A DNA stretch of 64,000 nucleotides, taken from positions 6,822,701-6,886,700 of the forward strand of contig OZ038450.1 in the NCBI GenBank assembly GCA_964036195.1, given 5' to 3'. The notes beneath the pieces were generated by a model. That model saw only the letters and a program-made list of their open reading frames with translations. It searched no databases and was not told the origin of the DNA. This stretch comes from Sphaerolaimus hirsutus (taxonomy: Eukaryota; Nematoda; Chromadorea; Monhysterida; Sphaerolaimidae). Below, in pieces: positions 22,813 to 36,300 of this stretch. The translations under genes were made by a program, and so were the position numbers. How positions within the stretch are numbered: the first letter of the stretch is position 1; every line of letters starts with the position of its first letter.

Positions 22813-23345
22813 AGAGGGGGTCCCCATGGGGTGCCATTTTTGGGGGGTCTCCAGGGGTGCCATTTTCTGGAGGTACTTATGGGGGTGCCATTTCAAGGGG
22901 GTCCACATAGGGTGCCATTTTTTGGGTGGTCCCCAGGGGTGCCATTTTTTGGTGGTCCTCAGGGGGGTGCTATATTTTTTTTTGCAGGGGGGTCCTAAGG
23001 GGGTGCCATTTTGGGGTGGTCCCCAGGGGGTGCCATTTTTGGAGAGTCCCCAGGGGGAGCCAACTTTGGGTGGGTCCCCAGGGGGTGCCATTTTTGTGGG
23101 GGTTCCTAGGGGGTGCCATGTTTGGGGGGTCCCCAGGGGGTGCTATTTTGGGGGGTCCCAAGGGGGTGCCATTTTTGGGGGGTCCCTAAGGGGTGCCATT
23201 TTTCGGTGGTCCTCAGGGGGTGCCATATTTGTGGGGCCCTAGGGGGTCTCATTTTTGGGCGGTTCCCAGGGGGTGCCACTTTTGGGGGGTTCCCCGGGGG
23301 GTGCCATTTGGAGGGGGGTCCCCATTGGGGTGTCAGTTTTTGCAA
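22813..23345 (+). repeat. satellite C, about 33-36 bp G-rich units (left arm)
   Basis: Units of GGGGGTGCCATTTTTGGGG followed by GGTCCCCA. It recurs inverted at 41930-42470. Confidence 0.9.
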
Positions 23346-23369
23346 GCCTCTGAGTAGTGGGTACCTATA

Positions 23370-23840
23370 GCAGGATTCTCTCCAACCTTCAGTTGGGTTT
23401 TGTGGTTCTCTACAATTAATACCACAAGGATTTACAAACACAAAAAGAACAGCAAAGCACAAATGTAACCAATTGAAGATTACAACAAAGTTTGACACCT
23501 TGCAAAAACCACACTATCATATCGCAAAACCTATACCACACAGAATGCACACTGCACACCATCATACCAAATCGCAAACTGTCCACATTTTACTACCGAG
23601 TTTCATGCCCAACCATTTTACAGTTAACAGTTTTACATTTTACCAACCAAGTTTACAAAAATCCATTCCAAAACATTGCATCTTTGGTATTGGTCTTGTT
23701 ATTGTTGGTACATTACATACTGCATTTCAAAACACATGCCTAGCATGTGGGCAAACTTAACTAAAGTATCATATTTTCTCCAATGGTATTAATTGTAGAG
23801 AACCACAAAACCCGACCGAAGGTCGGAGAGAATCCTGCTA
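23370..23840 (+). mobile_element. 470-bp TIR element flanked by TA
   Basis: Terminal inverted repeats of about 55 bp start GCAGGATTCTCTCC and contain GTTCTCTACAATTAATACCA. TA stands at both borders. There is no transposase. The same element is at 41444-41912 in the other orientation. Confidence 0.85.
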
Positions 23841-24702
23841 GTAATGAACAAAAACAAGGCTAGCAACAAAAAAATTTTTGAATAAAATCCACATGATGAA
23901 TTCAGACGCAATGGAAATTGTCATTTGACAACAATCCATTCATTACAAATAGACCTTTCCAAACAATGTTTCCTAATTGCAATGATTTAAATCCGTTTAT
24001 TTATGATTTTGCAATTTAGACGGTCCATCATTCTTGTCTTCCGATCCGTCAAACAGATCTGATGAACCGTTGGACGAAAGATTTCCACCCACTGACACCA
24101 CTCCGTCCATTTTTCTGGCGAATTTAGATCATCAACGGATGCGTTTTTCATTTTTTTTCGTTTACACAGCACTCACCGTGAAACCCTGCTGGCGCCTTTT
24201 TGGCGCCCTTCTAAAGCAGGGCGCCAGGCGCCAAGAGCGCCACGGAAAAAGGGCGCCAAGCGCCAAGGGCGCCATGGCGCCTTCAGAATGTGGGCGCCAA
24301 GGGCGCCACAGAAAAAGGGCGCCAATGGCGCCATGGCGCGGCGCCCTTTGGCGCCCTCAAATGGCGCCAGCGCCATGGCGCCGCTGGCGCCAAGGCGTCA
24401 TTCCTTTACCACATTGGTCAAATTTTAGGGGGGGGGGGCGCCGCCCCCCCCGTTCGCCGGGCTCCGTATACAATCCCCCCCGCTCAAAAATCCTGGCTAC
24501 GTCCCTGATAGTAGGGAAATAGCTGGCCGATTTGGGGGTTTCAGGGGATAGTAGCCAAAAAAACATTGACCCCGACGCCATTCGAGACAGACCCCTGGTG
24601 CACGAAATATATATTTATCCGGCGTTAATATTCGCTATTATTTGCCTTCGATAACCGACATTATACGTATCTAAATATATCGGCCCGTCAACCCGCGTCC
24701 AG
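23841..24702. other. non-coding with GGCGCC-rich element and C/G-tract repeat end
   Basis: 24178-24412 is an array of GGCGCC/GGCGCTTGG-type palindromes. 24427-24512 carries G and C runs followed by TCCTGGCTACGTCCCTGATA, a dispersed-repeat-like end. The rest is unremarkable. Confidence 0.5.
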
Positions 24703-24835
24703 GATGGGCCGGGTGCTCGCCGAGCAGAACCGCTTCGACGAGGCCACCGAGTGCCTGGCCACGGCGGCCAAGTTGGAAAGTTCGGCCCCGCTGATGCCCT
24801 TCGAGGCCATTCCCAGATTGGTGCACATGTGCTGA
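24703..24835 (+). CDS. terminal exon of a TPR-like host protein
   Basis: A CAG acceptor is followed by a GC-rich exon of 44 codons ending TGA. The peptide (GRVLAEQNRFDEATECLATA and onward) has the helix-turn-helix spacing of a tetratricopeptide repeat. GC content and codon use differ sharply from the AT-rich surroundings. Only this last exon is visible, so the protein cannot be named. Confidence 0.55.
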
Positions 24836-25160
24836 ACTTGGCTGGGGTGATATGTATGGGATGATCGTGCTTGCGCTTTTTTCTTTGGTGTCGTGCTGCC
24901 GTGCTCAATGGTTGTTTGTGAAGGGTATTCAAGGTGAATGGCGCTGTTCATTTGAGCTTTTTGGTCTTGCGAATGGTGAGAACGTGGCGACGCGATTTCT
25001 ATGCGCTGAAATCTCACTTGTGTTTCACCAGCAGCCGCCGAGCATATATGATAAACAAATATTAGTCCGATTGAATCCTTCGGATAATTATAAATATAAA
25101 TACTACTCCCAAGAATATTATGAATCACCTAGATACATTCAATAAACTTATTATCAAACC
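24836..25160 (+). other. probable 3' UTR of the TPR-like gene
   Basis: Non-coding sequence runs to a consensus AATAAA at 25141-25146, where a transcript end fits. Confidence 0.45.
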
Positions 25161-25275
25161 TCATTCTGGTCTGAATTCTGCAGTTCCAACCATAGTCATG
25201 CGCAGCAGAGTTGATAAAATTACTGAACGTTTTTCAAAGTATATGTATATGTGAAATACTTTTTTACTCACCCCG

Positions 25276-26444
25276 TAGTGATGTAAAAAGCACCAGACAT
25301 TTGGCGCCAAGCGCCATGGCGCCTTTGGCATGCGAGCGCCAAGCGCCAATGGCGCCACAACAAAGTAGCGCCAAAAGCGCCATGGCGCTTTTCTAGACCA
25401 TGGCGCCAAGCGCCAATGGCGCCAGGGGATGAAGGCGCCAATAGCGCCAGCGCCAAAAAATTTTGCTGCATAAAGTGCAGCGATGCAAATGCAGTGCTAT
25501 CTATTTGTTTGTCAACTGGTTTCCATCCCAATTCAAAGCTTGCTGATAACACGTTCCAGTGTTGTATACACATATACCATATTTCCTCGAAATACCCCCC
25601 TTTAATTAATCCCCCCCTCGAAATACACCACATCTGAAATAAGGTAGATCATGTATCCAATGAACATGATACATTTATAGCTGCGAATTTACATCGCAGC
25701 TATACATGGCCTTGTTTATGGAACGATCTATGATAATATGAACAAAATTTATCCTATTTGGTCATCTAATTATGTTTTGGGTACCAAAAAAACTATACTT
25801 TACTATGACCCTTCATAAAAATTCCCCCTCGAAACTCCCCTCAAAATTTGCACCCTGAAAAAATAAACCCCCTGGGTGTATTTCGACGAAATACGGAAGG
25901 TAAATACTTCATACCACAGCAACAATATTTACAACTTCATTTGCAATATAATGCAACACTATGCATTTGAACGCTGTTTGTCGGCTCGTCATCAAGCCTT
26001 GAATTGGAATGAAAACCAGTTGATATAAAATGTCATTGAAAACTAGTGTGTGTAGGCCCATTTTTTGGTAAAAGTTTTGAATATCCTTGCAATTGCATGG
26101 ACATGGTTTACAAAATAAGCAAGTAGAGGGTTTGTTCTTCCTGTAACACACTTACAGTAACCATTTACTTTTGCAACTCATGAAGGCAAGGTCTCTTTAC
26201 ATAAGAAAAATGAATATTTTTTGTACTACTTGGCGCTTTTTTGGCGCTTTATGAAACACTAACGCCAATGGCGCCACGACATCATAGCGCCAAGCGCCAA
26301 AAGCGCCATTTCCGCTTCTCGGTAGCACAGCGCCAAGCGCCAATGGCGCCACAGCAAAAAGGCGCAAAGCGCCAAAAGCGCCATGGCGCTTTTTGCTTTG
26401 GCGCTAACGCCAAGCGCCAGCGCCATGGCGCTTTTACATCACTA
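25276..26444. mobile_element. TAGTGATGT-ended TIR element with GGCGCC arrays, nested
   Basis: Left end TAGTGATGTAAAAAGC, right end GCTTTTACATCACTA. Palindromic GGCGCCAAGCGCCAATGGCG-type arrays lie just inside both ends. The middle holds another MITE (25575-25897) and AT-rich sequence. Confidence 0.65.
25575..25897. mobile_element. C/G-tract MITE (TACCGTATT family), nested
   Basis: It starts TACCATATTTCCTCGAAATA and ends GTGTATTTCGACGAAATACG. It lies inside the GGCGCC element. Confidence 0.65.
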
Positions 26445-26866
26445 CCCCTGAGTACAGAAAATGTAAAATATTTTTTTACCCGTACTCTTGAGTGCATGTG
26501 AGAAAAATACTTTTTTCCCAAGAAAATATAAACTCGAGTACTTTTCTTCATAGAAACTGTAACAGTGGATACTTTTTCATGGAAAATGTAAAAACCACTA
26601 CTTCTTACATGTGAAAGCAATTTTTACACTGAAATTCATAACATGTGTTCTTTTAAAATGATTGTTGCATATTTTTAATTGGAAAATGATATAATTTCTT
26701 CAAGATTTCTTTATTTTAGCAACGAAAAATGCATTTTCTGTACACGTGTACTTTTCAAAAGTACGCGTACAGATGAGTATAGGTACTTAAAAAGTACTTT
26801 AAAATGTATTTACCCCGTACTGGAGTAGGCGTATTTTTCGAATAAATGTAAATACATTTGAACAAC

Positions 26867-28272
26867 CTGATGCGTAGGGCCATCGTTTGCTTTTCAATTT
26901 ATTTGCCGTAGTGTAGAGAAACGGATTTTAAAATACCTAGTCGTCGTTTACACTCGTTTTTCCTGTCAAATTATCAAGTTGCAAGAATTTATTCACGTTT
27001 CTGCTTAGCATTATCCGATATATCGCACTCTTCACACGTGTATGATTCTGAAGTGTCGCGACAAGTGGTGGAATGGCGGCGCCGTAATTTACGGTATTTT
27101 TCTCGTATAATAACTTTCAACCACATTTCTGTTAATACATTGTTGGTTTGAACGATGTTATTCTGCCAACCAAAACGCACATCGAATTGATGTTTTTAAA
27201 TACGTTTTTGAATATTTAGTGGAGGTTTTAGACACTGTTTCTTCAAAAAGTGTTGAGTAACGTCCCTTATGTATAATATATTTTGAGTGTAGAAATAAAT
27301 AAATATTCGTGAACAGAAAAATATGATAATATACCTAGTTTTATGTTTTTCCTGGGAAAAGCTTTACGTTTCTTTTACGTTTTCTTTTGCAGAAAAGAGA
27401 ATAATACTCAATTTACCTTTTCTTACCTTTACGTTTCTTTTACGTTTAAGCCAAGTAAATTTTCCATGTTCTCCCGCGCTGAAGTTCACGCCCCTTGTTG
27501 TCACTGCCGTGCAATGTGGAATGTAAATATCATGCCTGACTGCAGTGCGGTTCAAGGAAGATTAATGGCGCCTGGCAGGTTTGCCATTTCCCGCATGTTG
27601 TCCATGCACCCAATTTTCCTGCAAATTCGCTGCACCACTGCTTTAAAATGCATTTTTCTCTAGTGCTCACTCCAAAATCGAGCTTGTGATTAGGATTGGA
27701 AAAAATCGCCAATTTTTAGAAAATGTAACCTCGGAAAATCTCTCAAAAAATATACCTAATTGAATCTCTCAAAAAAAAAACTGGAAAAAATATAAATAAA
27801 TATAAATATCAGAATTTAAGAGATGTTTAAGAATTTTTAAAAATCTCAGAAAATGATTGAATCTCTCTAGAAAATCGTGAAAAAAAATAAATCTCAGAAA
27901 ATCTTATACTTTCTGTCATTTTTTAAATATAAATCTCCCAGAGATTTTTTTCAATGCTACTTGTGATATGCAAACGCATGTCTGCTTTTGCTCAACGCTT
28001 TGCTTTGATTTGAGCGTCTAGGGTTTAATTTGGTTTGATTGTGGTTGCATAGGAAGAGTCCTAAAATAATGTCATAGGGATTTGTCTGGCTTGAAATTGT
28101 TCTGTAATGTCAAAATGCTCTGCCTATATAACGGTGAACGATAGAGTCGACACTGCGTTTTCCTTGCACACACTAGGACTTAAATATATCTTGATAATGT
28201 CCGTGTCATCAAACTACCTTTGCACAGAAATGTGATGGGTGTGTAAAACTTTCTGTTCACACCAAATAAATA
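26867..28272. other. non-coding, nothing clear
   Basis: There are patches of TTTACGTTTCTTTTACGTTT (27365-27450), probably remnants of the ACGTTTTCTG family, and an AAATCTCTCAAAAA-rich stretch (27720-27960). No gene was supported. Confidence 0.4.
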
Positions 28273-28277
28273 CTATG

Positions 28278-29374
28278 TGTGTAACATTATCGTAAAATGT
28301 AAAACCTTTAATATTTAAGTTGACGTTCTTATGTTCGCTTTTATATTTTTAGTTAATTCAATTTATCAATATTCCATTTCAGTTCACATTCCATTTTTAA
28401 CATCTTCACATTCGTCATTTAATATCTCAAGCGATCTTGTTTACAATGTGCGCTTTACGTTGCTCACATATTTAGATCTTAGTCATTGCTCACATTCCGC
28501 CACATTTCCTTGACAAGCAGTACGCAAATACGCCGACATGTTTATGTTAAGCGGCGGGCTCGCCCCAAGCGAGGGGCCGGGCCCGCGCGCCATTTTCAAA
28601 TGCTGTCTGGCTTGTCTCACATTTTCACTATCTTGTCAGTTTAGCTCGCTTTTCATCGGAAGAGCGAGCGGGCAAGGATTGAACTTTCACAATTGGAAAT
28701 GTTGGGTAAAAATCGGAGATTAGAGCTGACCGATTGGCGCCAAGCCAGTCGCCATCGGTCTGGCCCTTAAAAGCCGATTTCACAGCTAAAATCGGCAGTG
28801 TTTGCAACCTCGTCAACTTCACACGAATCTCTTCCTAGGATCTAAATAAGCGCCGTTGTCACTTTTATTAAGTCGCTTATTTTTTGGTGCTAAGTTTTAA
28901 CCCTTGGTGCTTTAAGTCACCTCAGTGCTTTATTCACATCTGCGCTGTTTGAGGTGCTTTGTTCACAACCGCGCCACTTAATTATTGCCTTTAGTCGTAA
29001 TTAAGTGCCTTCTTTAAATTGCCTTATTTCTCCGGTAATTTGAGCTTCTTTTACGTCTCATTTAAGTAATTAATTTAGTTGTAAATTAATTCCTTTATTT
29101 ATATATATATATATTTTATTTACTTTTATTTCTTTATATTTAATTGTCTAAATAAAAACGTTCGTAAAAACCTCTTGAAAACAATCTAAATTTGCTTCAC
29201 ACTAACTCACGTCAATTCACTTCAACTCAACTAATCACATTGATAAAATAGCGGAACGTCAACTAAGAGACGACGCTTCACGTCAACATTCATACGTTCA
29301 CATTCGTCCTCTTCCTCAGTTAGGAATAGGAGCTCGTTCACAAGTCAACTCAACAAGTTCCGTATTATTTTACA
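28278..29374 (+). repeat. 5' LTR
   Basis: 1097 bp, TG...CA ends. It differs from the 3' LTR mainly at CpG sites. Confidence 0.95.
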
Positions 29375-29392
29375 TGGCGCAGCGAGCAGGGT
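29375..29392 (+). promoter_or_regulatory. primer-binding site
   Basis: TGGCGCAGCGAGCAGGGT begins directly after the LTR, as expected for a tRNA 3'-end complement. The tRNA species is not assigned. Confidence 0.65.
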
Positions 29393-29638
29393 GACTAATT
29401 AACTAATTGGTCACTCTAATTAAGTCGTCTCGCGCGAAATTTCATTGGAAATTGTTTGTCACAGCACGAGGTTACGGTAATATGGTTTTGGACGCAAAAT
29501 CGTTAGTAACGCGTGCGTATTTACTTACGATTTTACAAGTACAAGTCACAAGTAACGAAATATTTATTTTTATTATTTTATTTCGTTCACAGCTAGCTAC
29601 CACTTTGCTAATAAGCAATAAATCGATCGAACTTTGCT

Positions 29639-30322
29639 ATGGCCGACGAACGCCTACGCGCTCTGCGAGGTGCATCCGCCGCCTCAGCTATGCCTTCGAG
29701 CAACGTAGATGAGTCCGACACAACTCATCCGTTGACTCAGCATAGGCGGGCGTTGACTGGAGTGCACACTGGCGTATTGCGATTCACAACTAAACCGATT
29801 CCTAAAATCGTCAAAGATGAGTCACAACCCGCCGCCGTAAACTTGCGCGTGGCGGAGGAAGTATTAGAACTACTTCAAGCATACGTCTACCAAGCCGAGC
29901 TGAAACGCTTGGATCTGTCCACAGCTATGGACAGATTCACATCTATTGTTCAAGATTACATCACAAGCTTGGACAGAGACCAAGACGGTGCGGCCGAAGA
30001 GGCAAAGAGCGCCAATGCAAAATTGGAACGCGCACTCTATTCAGGCTCGAACAACGCGACGATGCTCATGGATGAGCTGGAATCGAAGATGGCGTCTGCC
30101 CAAGCGCAAATCAAATCCGCGGAAAGGTTGATACTTTCCTTGAAAGGTCAGTCCACTGTTGATTTAACTACTCAACCCCCTTCACAACCACCCCTCAATG
30201 TCACCACGGGAAGTAGTTCTCAACCTTCACAACCGGAAACTTTGTTAAAGTTACCTAAAATTGAGCTTGCTAAATATAACGGCGATCCGTTAGAATGGGC
30301 AGCTTGGTGGGAAATTTTTTGA
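29639..30322 (+). CDS. BEL/Pao gag N-terminal part, cut by TGA
   Basis: ATG at 29639 opens 227 codons. The product has a helical, charged N-terminal region and ends in KLPKIELAKYNGDPLEWAAW, the start of the BEL/Pao gag-like DUF1759 domain. The TGA at 30320 interrupts that domain. The next ORF (30347) continues in the same frame, so gag and pol were one reading frame in the parent. Confidence 0.85.
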   Translation: MADERLRALRGASAASAMPSSNVDESDTTHPLTQHRRALTGVHTGVLRFTTKPIPKIVKDESQPAAVNLRVAEEVLELLQAYVYQAELKRLDLSTAMDRFTSIVQDYITSLDRDQDGAAEEAKSANAKLERALYSGSNNATMLMDELESKMASAQAQIKSAERLILSLKGQSTVDLTTQPPSQPPLNVTTGSSSQPSQPETLLKLPKIELAKYNGDPLEWAAWWEIF

Positions 30323-30346
30323 GCTCAAATTCACGACCGAACTACT

Positions 30347-33300
30347 TTGTCAAATGGTATGAAATATACGTACCTCAAGCTCAGCCTTACCGGTCCAGCA
30401 GCAGAACTGCTGGCCGGATTAAAAGGTGATGGTCGCAATTACATCACATCGGTCACCATGTTAAAATCAAACTTTGGTGAAACGCAGAGGGTACAAGCAG
30501 CCCTTTGGGATAAATTGTATTCACTCGAAAAGCCTTCGTCAAGAGGAGACTCCCTCACAAATTTCACACGAACCCTTTTGTCAACTCTCAATCAACTAAA
30601 AGAAAGGGGTGAAAGTGTCGATTCTGGTACAGTTTTAAGAATAATTCGTGGTTATCTCCCCGATAATATTGTTCTTGCCGTCACAGAAGAACACCGGAAT
30701 TTGATGCGCACTGCGGCAACCGACGACACTGAACTCACAGTCGTCAGGTTTGTTGATGCATTAACTACCATTGCTCGTGCTCGGTTAGATGCGATGAAAA
30801 CTGAACAGTCAAGTTCACAACCTTCAAATGTTGTTCAGAAATCACAAAATTCATCGTCAAAAAAACCACAAAGTGGAGGAGGTTGGCAACAGCAAAAGAA
30901 AAAGGGAAATAAATCACAAAATACTTTTTCTAAGCAAAAACCTATTCACAACACGGTTGCTTTTGCTGGTACAAATGCTAACGTTGGTAAACAACAAGGA
31001 AAAAAAAAAATTTCCACTCAACCTCCCAGAACTCCCGCGAGCGGAGCGACTAATCAAAAGCAGTTTTCACAACCTGCTGCTGATTATCGCAAGCCGAAAT
31101 TCGAGTGCTTGTTCTGTGGCATCAAAGAGCACTACACCACCGATTGCCCTCAATACGTCACACCAAAAGAGCGCATCGAACGGTTGCAAGCTTTGGGTGA
31201 AGTGTGCACACAATGCACACGCAGAGGTCATCAACCAGTGCAGTGCACTCAAAGATTGAGTTGCTACTATTGTCGCCAGATCGGTCAGCATCACGGGGCG
31301 TTCTGTCCTAACAGACCGGCACCCGGACGGCATCAGGTAAACAATTCACAAAATAAAGCCTTTGTCACAGCAACGAGCGCTAATTTTGTCAACGCTCAGG
31401 TAATCACAACGGGCGCGGCTTCGTCACAAGCGCCGCCATCGTATCCGCCTTCACACACGGAATCGATGAGCGCGCGCGTCATCCCCCCGGATGACAACGA
31501 CTTTCGGTGGGGACAGCGGACGCTGTACCAGATGGACATGGACGGCCCGCTGGACATGGGTGAATGGCCGAAGCCCGCGAATGAGCTCCAGGCGAGAGCT
31601 CAGGAGGAAGCGCGCAAGTATCACAGCGAAAACGAGCTGTGGACAACGCTCTGCGCCGGCCTCATCAAGGACGGCATGGACATAGAGACCGTTGAGGCCA
31701 AGATTCGCGGCTTCCAGCAAAAACGGTATGAGGTGTACCCACACCTCAACCCAAACCAAATGTCATCGTCGGTGCCACTTCAACCGAGTCACAGGCCCAC
31801 GGTGGAGGTACTGAGCGCACAGGTGGGTTACGGTAACCCCAACACCGCTACCAGGCAGCAGGCCGAACAAGAATGTGAGTTTGATTTTGCGCCTATTGTT
31901 CGTTTGCAAGTGGCCCAGGCTTTGTTAATTAATAAAGACGCTGAACTAAATCGAGTCACAGACCCTTTGTTAATATTCTTTGACACTGGATGCAAATATT
32001 CATACATCAAAGCATCCGTGGCAAATGAGTATAACTTTGAAAACAAAGGAGACGTTGTTCTTCAAATGAACGTGTTTGCGACAAAAACACCAGTCACAGT
32101 CAATACGTTTTTGATCGAGGCTGTCATGCCTATTTACAAACACGTCGACAATCAGGGCAATATGTTACAAATTCCGCTCACATTGTGTGCGGTCGATAAT
32201 TTGGCAACATATGCATGCCCACCTCCTTTGTCACAAGAAGACAAAACAGTCATTTACGTTGTGTACGGTAAACATGCACAAGAACAATTTGCGGAACCAC
32301 TCGAATTGACGAAAATGACTGATGAGTTTTGTCACAAACTATGTCAACCAGATGTAGTCATTGGTCAAGACTATTATTGGAAGTTCAATATTCGACCAAC
32401 AGAAGTCGAACTCCCATCTGGACTGATAGTAGTTGAATCAATACTTGGATTGATGCTTGGCGGAAATGTGTCATCACAGTCATTTGTCACAACACCTGAC
32501 ATCATGCCACATCAATTCATGGTTTCATGCTGTTCACACGCATCATCAGCTGTTGCTGTTGGTCAAGAGACACTATTTCAATTTCACAGTCTCGAGTCAA
32601 TAGGCATCACAGACGATCCATTGTCACACGATGACGATATAGCAGAACAGTTAATTCTGGAATCAATTACATTTGATCCAGAAACTGGACGCTATAGCGT
32701 AGATTGGCCATTCAAATCAACAATTCACGAATTGCCAACCAACAATGCAGAAGCATTTCGCCGCTTTCTGTCACTGTTGAAACGGTTTCGAAAAGATCCC
32801 GATTTATTCGCAACATACGCTAAAGTCATCTCCAATCAACTTCACAAGGGTGTCATAGAACCCGTCTATGGTTCACAAGACGGTTTGCAAGAACACATCT
32901 TACCACACCAATTTGTCATCACACCTGGCAGATCGACAACATGTCGAATAGTGTATGATGGTTCTCCAGGCAAGCCAAGTCTCAACAATTGCTTATTTCG
33001 AGGCCCAGTTCTCACACCACTGGTGCTCGGATTAATGCTTTGTTTCAGAGCCGGAAAAGTGGTGTTATTAGCAGATATTGAGAAAGCATTTTTGCAAATT
33101 GCTCTTCACCCAAAATCACGCGCTTTCACAAAATTTTATTGGCTGCGTGATGACACCATTCCGACTCACAAAGACAACATTCAAATGATGCAATTCACAA
33201 GGGTGCTATTTGGTCTCACATGCAGTCCATCCATTTTGTCGACTGTTATCAAATATCACCTGGAAGCGGAACTAGCTCACATGCATCCCGCTGATTCACA

Positions 33301-36300
33301 CGAACGAGCGAAATTGGAGCTGTTGCTCAACAGCATTTACGTTGATAATTTAGTTATCAGCATAGATGATGAAAAATATGCAATACAGCTCTATCGCTTA
33401 ATTAAAGCTGTTTTTGCAAGAGCAAATTTCAACATGCGCGAATGGATGACAAATTTGTGTGTTGTTTCTGAGAAAATCAAACCTGATGATCTCAACCCAA
33501 AACAGTCACAATATATCAAAGTGATGGGTCTTGTTTACGATCACATCGAAGACACCATCGCTGTGCCAGCTCCAAAGAAAGATTTCACGCTCATTGTCAC
33601 AGCAACACGCCGCAATCTGAACAAATTGCTGGCTTCAACATATGACCCTATTGGCATCACAGTGCCCGCGTTATTTCGGTTAAAATTTCGCGTGTCACAA
33701 ATAATTCAAAGGTGCAATATCACAACCTGGGACGAACTTATCGAAGATCCAGAGGCGGATGACTTACTGGACGATTTGAAACGACATCTCTCGTCCATTA
33801 GTCAAATCAAATTTCCGCGCTCATTTCACTCTTTTGGCATTGATGTCAAAGACAAAACACGTCCATTAGAGTTACATGTGTTTTGTGATGCCTCTAACGA
33901 CGGATACGCCGTTTGCGCTTATTTGCGTCAACAAGCGATTTCACCTGATGAATACGGCTATGAGGATGACCGATATTTCAGTGGTTTTCTCACAGCTCGC
34001 ACAAAATTAGCCCCACTTCCGTCAAAACAAGGTCAACCCCTCACAATCACACGCTTGGAATTGCTCGATGTCACAATCGGTGCACAGCTCATTGATTATT
34101 TACATCACGAACTCGTTGAGCTAGGTGGGTGGAAAATTCACAGCAATTTCCTATGGACCGATAGCACAGTTGTCATCGGCTGGCTATATACTTCAAAGCC
34201 GCTGGCTACTTTTGTCAACAATTGGGTCACAAAAATCTATTCATTTATGTCAAAGCACTGCATTCAAATTTGCAAAGTTGCTACAAAAGACAATCCAGCT
34301 GACATCGCGTCGCGGGGATGTACTTTTGATCAACTAATGATCGAAACAATGTGGTTCACAGGACCATCATTTTTCGCTGAACCCTTCACAGCAGACATTG
34401 TTGACATTTCGCAATATCAAGCTCAACCTGTCACCGAAGAGCTTGCGAAAGGCGACACTCACATCAGTCGACCTTTATATGCTGGTGCAGTAACTTCACA
34501 GCCTGCTTCACAGCCAGCTAATGCTCTTGCACAACAAGTGCCTGTCAATTTGGACCCCAATCTGTCACAAAATGTCACTCCTCAAAATCCGTTTGTTGAA
34601 AGTTGGCAATGTCACATCCCATCAAATCCGTTCGAAATATATATTCGACGATTTTCAACACTGTCAAAATTGTTGCGTACTGTCGTTTATTTGCTTCGTG
34701 TCAAAACATATTGGCTCAATCGCTCTATGCACAAAGCTGCAAAACGCGAAAGCGAATATTTGTCAAAACCTATCACACAAGCCGATCTAAATGAAGCATT
34801 TCGACATGTGCTGCGCATTGCACAAACTGAAGAGTGTGCCAGTTGCATTTCACAAGCGCAACTGGGCAAGCACCACATGCTCAAATGGGACGCGTGGAAT
34901 AATTTATTATATTGTGTCACGCGTGTGTCTCACAAAGAACACAGAAACCCTTCGTTGTTTTACTATCTACCAAAAACGGGGTGGTTAACAACGCTTGTGG
35001 TCACTCACTTTCATGAGCTTGCTGGTCACAGTGGCATGCTTCAAACCTTAGTGGATTTACGCGAACATTGCTGGTTGTCAAGTGCCAAGCAAGTAGTTGC
35101 GAAAATTTTGCGCAAATGCGTCACATGCCGCAAAGCGGAAGGGGGTCCATTCACATTACCTGATTTTCACACGTTACCTGTTACTCGAACTCAATCACAA
35201 ATCAAGCCATTTCAACACGTTGGCATTGATTATATGGGTCCGTTAGTTTATTCACAGAACGGTGTCCGTCACAGTCAACACATTTTGTTGCTAACATGCT
35301 TCAGTACACGCGCCATTCATTTAGAGTCAGCCAATAGTGTCTCGACAGCCGACACAATAATGGCTATAAATCGCTTCATTTCGCGTCGCGGCATGCTGGA
35401 CACAATTTGGTCCGACAATGCCCCCGCGTTCAAAAATTGTGTCAAATTACTGCCGGACGTAAAATGGCATTTTATCACAGCCAATAGTCCTTGGCAAGGC
35501 GGCGTGTACGAGCGCATGGTCGGCTTAGTCAAACGCTTGCTTAAAAAAGCATGCGGCCGACGTTGTCTCACATGGCATGAGTTTCTCACAGTCATGCTTG
35601 ACGTCGAATTCTCCGTCAACACGCGACCATTGTCATATTTGTCAAACACAGACATTGGTGCAGCGATTCTGCGCCCAATACATTTTCTTTGGGGCACCCC
35701 ACCACCATGTTACATGGATGAAAAACGTGAGTTGGAACTCGATTCCACCACGATTAAGCCCATGCGAAACATTCCAAAAGAAGAATGGGATGGGCCAACT
35801 GATGGATCTTTCAATCTCACACCTTCACAAATTGAAAAATCCTACACAGTCACACCCCCACGTGTCAATGACGTCAATTGCATTGACAAAATTGCACTCA
35901 ACTCTGTGCCTGAAAAGGACAGAGATGACATCATATTACTTTGGGACCAAATTCGTCACAACCGTGAAGTGCTCTGGTATGAGTGGTCGCGTCAGTATAT
36001 CGACCTACTCAAAGATCGAGCTAAAAATCAATGCTTGAAAAAGGGCACTATCAACGAGGCTCCGAAACGTGGCCAAGTGGTGTTAATCATTGATGATAAA
36101 CAACCACGCGGTATGTGGCAAATGGGCCGCATTCACGAGATACACGTGTCAAGCGATGGCAAAATACGTGCAGTCACAGTATTGTCAAGCAACGGCCGTC
36201 GCACACGTAGATCTCCATCTAACCTTGTGCCTCTTGAAATCGACACAGAAGACTGTGTTGAATACAAAATCGACACTGAGGTAAAAGATGATGATAAATC

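Larger units (their letters stand above)
25209..26866. mobile_element. TGTTA-ended TIR element (ACGTTTTCTG family), interrupted
   Basis: The left end (AGTTGATAAAATTACTGAACG) and right end (TACATTTGAACAACCTG) match the termini of complete relatives at 52009-52515 and 56222-56749. The family carries repeated TACTTTT/AAAGTAC and ACGTTTTCTG words. It is split by a nested element at 25276-26444. Confidence 0.6.

Noticed and set aside
22444..23498. Gly/Phe-rich and Pro-rich ORFs on both strands
   Set aside because: They are products of satellites B and C, whose unit length keeps several frames open. The same ORFs recur inverted at 41.8-42.9 kb.
23473..23760. ORF of 95 codons inside the TIR element (also at 41522-41809)
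   Set aside because: It shows no transposase or other domain, no start context, and is not preserved better than the surrounding non-coding element.
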